A stretch of DNA of 64,000 nucleotides from Methylobacterium nonmethylotrophicum (GTDB lineage: Bacteria; Pseudomonadota; Alphaproteobacteria; Rhizobiales; Beijerinckiaceae). How positions within the stretch are numbered: the first letter of the stretch is position 1; every line of letters begins with the position of its first letter. Made by a program: the position numbers and the translations under genes. The stretch is from the NCBI RefSeq assembly GCF_004745635.1, contig NZ_SRLB01000016.1, positions 1 through 64,000 of the forward strand, written 5' to 3'. A model generated the notes under the pieces. The model was not told where the DNA came from, did not search any database, and saw only the letters and a program-made list of their open reading frames with translations. Positions 59,414 to 64,000 of the stretch are shown here, piece after piece.

Positions 59414-61684
59414 ATGGTCGCGACCGCCCCCGACGACGAGACGCTGCCGCAATACCATATCGAGGCCCAGACCTCGCTGGTCGAGCGCCAGCTGCGCTCG
59501 CTCAAGCACGGCGACGCCTTCGCGGTGCTCGACAGCTACGGCGACATCGGCGTCTTCCCGGGACCCGAGGGACTGTACTTCCAGGACACGCGCTTCCTGT
59601 CGCGCCTGGAGCTGACCGTCGAGGGCCAGCGGCCGATGCTGCTCGGCTCGGTGGTGCAGGACGACAACGGCGCCCTCTCGGTCGACATGACGACGCCGGA
59701 CATCCGGCTGGATGCCGGCGACGAGACCAGCATCCCGCGCGAGATCATCGCCCTCGACCGGACCAAGTTTCTCTTTCGCGGCACCTGCTACGACCGCATC
59801 GGCCTGCGCAACTACGACACCAAGCCCCGCCACCTGCGCGTCTCGCTGGCCTTCGACGCCGATTTCCGCGACCTGTTCGAGGTGCGCGGCAGCGACCGCG
59901 AGAGGCGCGGCCGGCGCAGCGTCGAGGTGACCGCCGCCAACGAGGTGACGTACCGCTACGACGGGCTCGACGGGCGCCGTCGCACCACCCGCCTGCGCTT
60001 CGGCCCCAAGCCCGCGCGGCTCGAGGCGCACAGGGCCGAGTTCGAGGTCCGGCTCTCCCCCGGCGGGCGCGCCTCGATCTTCGTGCGCGCCGTGTGCGAC
60101 ACGGTCGATCTCAGCCGGGAGGGCCAGGCGGTGGCGGCGGTGGGCAGCGCCCTGCCGTTCACGGCCGCCGCCTATCCGAGCCCGCGCCGCGAGGAGGGTC
60201 ATCCGAAGGGCGAGGGCATGACCTTCGCGCTCGCCTACCGCGACGCCCGCCGCGACCTGCGCAAGGCCACCGCCAACATCACCACCATCGAGAGCTCGAA
60301 CGACCAGTTCAACGAGGCCGCCTGCCGGGCGACCGCCGACCTGTACATGCTCTTGAGCCGCACGCCGAACGGCGTGTACCCCTATGCCGGCATCCCCTGG
60401 TACAGCACGGTGTTCGGCCGCGACGGCATCATCACCGCCATGATGACGCTGTGGATCGATCCCGAGATCGCCAAGGGCGTGCTGCGCCACCTCGCGGCGA
60501 CGCAGGCGACCACCGTCGACCCGGCCGCCGACGCCCAGCCCGGCAAGGTGCTGCACGAGACCCGCAACGGCGAGATGGCGATCCTCGGCGAGGTGCCGTT
60601 CCGGCTCTATTACGGCACCATCGACGCGACGCCGCTCTTCGTCATGCTGGCCGGGCAGTACTACGAGCAGACCGGCGACCGGGCGACGATCGCGGCGATC
60701 TGGCCCAACATCCTGGCGGCGCTGAAGTGGATCGACGATTACGGCGACCGGGACGGCGACGGGTTCGTGGAGTATGCCCGCGAGACCGAGAAGGGCCTGG
60801 CCAACCAGGGCTGGAAGGACAGCCACGACTCGATCTTCCACGCCGACGGCCGCATGGCCCAGGGGCCGATCGCGCTCTGCGAGGTGCAGGGCTACGTCTA
60901 CGCCGCCAAGCGGGGCGCGGCGAAGCTCGCGCTGCTCATGGGCGAAGGCGTCCTGTCGGAGCGGCTGAAGGGTGAGGCCGAGCGGCTGCGCAAGGCCTTC
61001 GACGAGAAGTTCTATCTGCCCGAGATCGGCACCTACGCCATCGCGCTCGACGGCGAGAAGCGCGCCTGCGCGGTGCGCTCGTCGAATGCCGGCCACGCGC
61101 TCTTCACCGGCATCGCCTATCCGGAGCGGGCCGAGAGCGTCGCCGCGGTGCTGATGTCGAAGGACGGCTTCAACGGCTGGGGCGTGCGCACCATCGCCAG
61201 CGGCGAGGCGCGCTACAACCCGATGTCGTACCACAACGGCTCGATCTGGCCGCACGACAACGCGCTGATCGCGCTCGGCCTCGCCCGCTACGGCCTGAAG
61301 GCCGAGGCCGCGCGGGTGTTCGAGGGCCAGCACGGCGCCTCGCTCTACCAGGAGGGGCGGCGGCTGCCGGAACTCTTCTGCGGCTTCATCCAGCGCAAGC
61401 AGCGTGGGCCGACCAACTATCCGGTCGCCTGCAGCCCGCAGGCCTGGGCGGCGGCGGCGCCCTTCGCGTTCCTGGCCGCCTGCCTCGGGCTCGAATTGCG
61501 CCACGACCGCAACCGGGTCCGCTTCCGCGACCCGATCCTGCCGGCCTTCCTGGACGACGTGCTGATCCGCAACCTGAAGCTCGGCGACAGCCACATCGAC
61601 CTGCTGCTGCACCGTCACGGCAATGACGTCACCGTCAACGTGCTGCGCCGGACCGGCGACGCGCAGGTCGTCCTGCTGAAATAG
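59414..61684 (+). CDS. amylo-alpha-1,6-glucosidase-like (GDE family) enzyme
   Basis: A 756-aa protein. The N-terminal GDE_N-type beta domain (about 30-240) has GPEGLYFQDTRFLSRLELTV and FRGTCYDRIGLRNYDT. The C-terminal (alpha/alpha)6 barrel (about 300-690) has GIPWYSTVFGRDGIITAMMT, EYARETEKGLANQGWKDSHD and YHNGSIWPHDNALIALGLAR, the acid/base-bearing blocks of bacterial glycogen-debranching-like glycosidases. No signal peptide is present, so a cytosolic glucan is likely. A GTG two codons upstream is an alternative start. Confidence 0.85.
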   Translation: MVATAPDDETLPQYHIEAQTSLVERQLRSLKHGDAFAVLDSYGDIGVFPGPEGLYFQDTRFLSRLELTVEGQRPMLLGSVVQDDNGALSVDMTTPDIRLDAGDETSIPREIIALDRTKFLFRGTCYDRIGLRNYDTKPRHLRVSLAFDADFRDLFEVRGSDRERRGRRSVEVTAANEVTYRYDGLDGRRRTTRLRFGPKPARLEAHRAEFEVRLSPGGRASIFVRAVCDTVDLSREGQAVAAVGSALPFTAAAYPSPRREEGHPKGEGMTFALAYRDARRDLRKATANITTIESSNDQFNEAACRATADLYMLLSRTPNGVYPYAGIPWYSTVFGRDGIITAMMTLWIDPEIAKGVLRHLAATQATTVDPAADAQPGKVLHETRNGEMAILGEVPFRLYYGTIDATPLFVMLAGQYYEQTGDRATIAAIWPNILAALKWIDDYGDRDGDGFVEYARETEKGLANQGWKDSHDSIFHADGRMAQGPIALCEVQGYVYAAKRGAAKLALLMGEGVLSERLKGEAERLRKAFDEKFYLPEIGTYAIALDGEKRACAVRSSNAGHALFTGIAYPERAESVAAVLMSKDGFNGWGVRTIASGEARYNPMSYHNGSIWPHDNALIALGLARYGLKAEAARVFEGQHGASLYQEGRRLPELFCGFIQRKQRGPTNYPVACSPQAWAAAAPFAFLAACLGLELRHDRNRVRFRDPILPAFLDDVLIRNLKLGDSHIDLLLHRHGNDVTVNVLRRTGDAQVVLLK

Positions 61685-61709
61685 CGTGCTGCCGAAGCAG
61701 GCAAGCGAT

Positions 61710-61730
61710 GGGCCGGGACATGCCCGGCCC
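61710..61730. terminator. 8-bp hairpin between convergent genes
   Basis: GGGCCGGG (61710-61717) and CCCGGCCC (61723-61730) pair around a 5-base loop, 26 bp past the debranching-type stop. There is no U-run. Confidence 0.4.
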
Positions 61731-61836
61731 TTCGATGCTCCGTCCGCGCGAGACATGACCGCTCGCGCCTCGGAGCTCCCCGTGATCCGCGTCCCGGAAT
61801 CCGCCGCCGCGCCCCCGCGCGGCGGGCGCCGTCGCG

Positions 61837-62367
61837 TCAGCGCGGCGCCAGGATCATGATCATCTGGCGGCCCTCGAGCTGCGGCTCGCTCTCCACCTTG
61901 GCGACTTCCTGCGTCTCGGCCTTGACGCGCTCGAGCAGGCGCAGGCCCAGATCCTGGTGCGCCATCTCGCGGCCGCGGAAGCGCAGGGTTACCTTGACCT
62001 TGTCGCCTTCCTCGAAGAACCGCTGCACGGCCTTCATCTTGACGTCGTAGTCGTGCTTGTCGATGCCGGGCCGGAGCTTGATCTCCTTGACCTCGACGGT
62101 CTTCTGCCGCTTGCGCGCCTCGGCCTGCTTCTTCTGCTCGTTGAAGCGGAAGCGGCCATAGTCGAGAAGCTTGCAGACCGGAGGCACGGAGTTCGGCGCG
62201 ATCTCGACGAGGTCGAGGCCCGCCTCCTCGGCAACCTGCAGCGCCTCGAAGAAGCCCATGACGCCGCGGTTCTGACCGGTATCGTCGATGAGCTGCACCT
62301 CGCGGACGCCGCGGATGTCACGGTTGGCGCGCGGCCCGTCTTTCTGCGGGGCCGGCATGGCTCTCAT
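61837..62367 (-). CDS. infC: translation initiation factor IF-3
   Basis: A 176-aa factor that keeps 30S subunits free and proofreads initiation. N-domain NRDIRGVREVQLIDDTGQNR and linker YGRFRFNEQKKQAEARKRQK are followed by C-domain VKEIKLRPGIDKHDYDVK and VTLRFRGREMAHQDLGLRLL. ATG 62367 gives the family length; a GTG at 62448 would add 27 residues. infC often uses non-AUG starts, so the exact start is open. Confidence 0.95.
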   Translation of the reverse strand: MRAMPAPQKDGPRANRDIRGVREVQLIDDTGQNRGVMGFFEALQVAEEAGLDLVEIAPNSVPPVCKLLDYGRFRFNEQKKQAEARKRQKTVEVKEIKLRPGIDKHDYDVKMKAVQRFFEEGDKVKVTLRFRGREMAHQDLGLRLLERVKAETQEVAKVESEPQLEGRQMIMILAPR

Positions 62368-62606
62368 AGGTCTGCGAATGGCTGGAATCTCCTCAATCAC
62401 GTCGTCCGGCGGCGGCCCATGGACCGGGCGCTCCCGGTCCCGAACCACCGCGCGGGCATACTCGGGTTAACGGTATCACCTTGGCGAGATCGTCCAATTT
62501 GTCAACTCGCCGAGGCGTGTCCTGGTTGCGGGGGAGGCGGGAGCCGGGCCCGGGGGACGCCTCCCCGATGTCTTCCAGCGCCGTGAGGGAGGGCGCTGCG
62601 GCCGCC

Positions 62607-63839
62607 TCAAGGCCCCTCTCCTGCCGGAGCCGGCGTGAGCAGGTCGGCATAGACCGCCAGGGTGTCGGCCAGCATCAGTTCGAGGGAGAAATGCGCCTCG
62701 ACGTGGCGCCGGGCGCGGCGCACCAGGGCGTCGCGGGCGCTGGCGCCGAGCTGAAGCGCCTCCGCGACGGCGCCGGCCAGAGCCCGAGGATCGCCGGCCG
62801 GGACGCGCCAGCCGGTGCGCTCGGCGGCCGGGACCTCCGGCGGGGCGAGCACCGTCTCGGGCACGGCGCCGAGGTCCGACACCACGACCGGGGTGCCGAG
62901 GGCCTGGGCCTCGACCGCCGAGCGGCCGAAGGCCTCGGGCTCGGTCGAGGGCACCGCCACCACCGAGGCGGCCCGGAAGGCCGCCGGCATGTCGGCGCAA
63001 TGGCCGACCCGCCGGACCTGCCCGGCGAGGCCGTAGGCGGCGATCATCGCGTCGAGCTCGCGCACATAGGCGGTGCGGCCTTGCGGATCGCCGGCGAGCA
63101 CCACCGTGAAATCGGCGAGCCCCTCGTCGCGCAGCGCCGCCGCCGCCTCGATCAGGATGCGGTGGCCCTTCCAGGCGGTGAGCCGCGCGGCGAGCAGCAC
63201 CACCCGCTCGTGCGGCGCGACGCCCCAGGCCCGGCGCAGGGCCTCGACCCGCTGCGGCGAGACCTGGGACGGGGCGAAGGCGGCGAGGTCGGTGCCGCGG
63301 TGGATCACCCGCACCCGGTCGCCGGCGACCTGCGGAAACAGGCGCCGGATCGCGTCGGCGGTGAAGTGGGAATTGGCGATCACCACGTCGCCGCGGGCCA
63401 TCACCGAATTGTACAGGAGCTTGGCCGGCGAGCGGCCGGCATAGCTGCCGTGATAGGTGGTGACGAAAGGCAGGCGCAGCCGCCGCGCCGCGCCCAGGGC
63501 CACCCAGGCCGGCGCGCGGGAGCGGGCGTGGATCAGCTCGACCCGCTCCGCCCGGCAGATGCGCATCAGCCGCCCGACATTGAGCGCCATCACCAAGGGA
63601 TTCTTGGCTCGGGCCGGGAACGGCACCCAGGCGCCGCCCTTGGCCTGCAACTCGCCCACCAGGCGGCCGCCCTCGGTGGCGACGAGGGCCCGGGCGCCCG
63701 CGCCCGCCAGGGCCGCCGCGACGTCGACCGCGGTCCGCTCGGCGCCACCGGCCTCGAGCTCCGGGATGATCTGCAGCACGGTGCGACCCGCCAGCGGGTG
63801 GCTCGCGGCCGGGAACGGCGTGGCCTGGCTCGACGGCAT
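62607..63839 (-). CDS. GT4-family glycosyltransferase
   Basis: A 410-aa glycosyltransferase. VLQIIPELEAGGAERTAVDV is the N-terminal acceptor loop; HARSRAPAWVALGAARRL and TTYHGSYAGRSPAKLLYNSV follow; the donor motif is STEPEAFGRSAVEAQALGTP (E-x7-E). It belongs with lipopolysaccharide or exopolysaccharide transferases. ATG 63839 is used; an in-frame ATG at 63974 adds 45 atypical residues. Bases 63840-64000 hold no further gene. Confidence 0.9.
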   Translation of the reverse strand: MPSSQATPFPAASHPLAGRTVLQIIPELEAGGAERTAVDVAAALAGAGARALVATEGGRLVGELQAKGGAWVPFPARAKNPLVMALNVGRLMRICRAERVELIHARSRAPAWVALGAARRLRLPFVTTYHGSYAGRSPAKLLYNSVMARGDVVIANSHFTADAIRRLFPQVAGDRVRVIHRGTDLAAFAPSQVSPQRVEALRRAWGVAPHERVVLLAARLTAWKGHRILIEAAAALRDEGLADFTVVLAGDPQGRTAYVRELDAMIAAYGLAGQVRRVGHCADMPAAFRAASVVAVPSTEPEAFGRSAVEAQALGTPVVVSDLGAVPETVLAPPEVPAAERTGWRVPAGDPRALAGAVAEALQLGASARDALVRRARRHVEAHFSLELMLADTLAVYADLLTPAPAGEGP

Positions 63840-64000
63840 GGGACTCCGGGTCAGTGTTCTGATCGCAGCACTCGCGGCGTGACGATGCCTGCTCCGCGCA
63901 GGAACCAATTTTGGCAGGAACCCCTGTCGGTCGGCGGGCCGCCGGCCAGATATCGCGTCTCTGTCCGTCGGCAACCGCCGGTGTAGAAGCCGGCCTGTCC

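Noticed and set aside
57977..61756. 1259-codon minus-strand open frame
   Set aside because: It runs antisense to the glycosyltransferase and debranching-type genes, has no family signature and crosses a terminator.
1..64000. CRISPR arrays, tRNA or rRNA genes, transposases and integrases
   Set aside because: None was seen on reading both strands; the only repeats are the short intergenic ones listed.

Overview
The window is a GC-rich alphaproteobacterial chromosome segment, most likely Methylobacterium or a close relative in the Rhizobiales. The support is the strong GC bias, the ffs-dnaX-ybaB-recR block, the IalB-like secreted protein, a DUF1127 protein, PatZ-like and HWE/HisKA_2-like proteins, and an infC/rpmI/rplT/pheS/pheT region. 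No tRNA, rRNA, CRISPR array, transposase or phage gene was recognised.

Layout. 0.3-3 kb: APS kinase (cysC), two small proteins and a soluble GAF-histidine kinase. 3.1-7.5 kb: a divergent quinate/shikimate catabolic module (MHS-type transporter, AroE-family dehydrogenase, two-domain dehydroshikimate dehydratase) around a promoter/operator region. 7.5-14.3 kb: parvulin PPIase, a PatZ-like acyl-CoA ligase/acetyltransferase, a YoaK-like membrane protein, an AraC regulator and a DUF2000 protein. 14.5-17.1 kb: a SoxA-like c-type cytochrome directly before a cobalt-type nitrile hydratase operon (alpha, beta, accessory). 17.3-20.1 kb: beta-hydroxyacid dehydrogenase, TerB-like protein, zinc alcohol dehydrogenase. 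20.2-20.9 kb: a sharply AT-rich islet with one two-TM protein of unknown function. 21-31.3 kb: LysR regulator, two cyclic-di-GMP proteins, an outer-membrane porin, a LysE exporter and rlmN. 31.4-33.6 kb: a less GC-rich pair, radical SAM/SPASM protein plus SGNH-like hydrolase. 34-42.6 kb: mixed housekeeping and metabolic genes (IalB-like, APH-like phosphotransferase, ZapE ATPase, M20 peptidase, NUDIX) and an alpha/beta hydrolase broken by one amber codon. 42.7-48.2 kb: SRP RNA, dnaX, ybaB, recR, def, fmt, truA. 48.2-62.4 kb: dapE, a ThiF/MoeB enzyme, a SEC-C protein, pheS/pheT with two unrelated genes (one HEPN-like) lodged between them, rplT, rpmI, then a glycosyltransferase and a glycogen-debranching-like enzyme on the opposite strand separating rpmI from infC. 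The window ends in a second glycosyltransferase.

Intergenic DNA carries several structured repeats: a nested palindrome between ybaB and recR with a diverged copy at 7.7 kb and a fragment at 37 kb, a 144-bp inverted-repeat element at 17.1 kb, and a large imperfect hairpin at 36.8 kb. Three promoter regions share the core GCAATGCAG; one of them is an exact CTGC-N3-GCAG palindrome of the kind reported for PhaR.

Candidates for undescribed biology, in order: the HEPN/acidic-protein pair inside pheST, the radical SAM-SGNH pair, the SoxA-nitrile hydratase linkage, and the AT-rich two-TM orphan. All functions are assigned by reading motifs; no database search was run.
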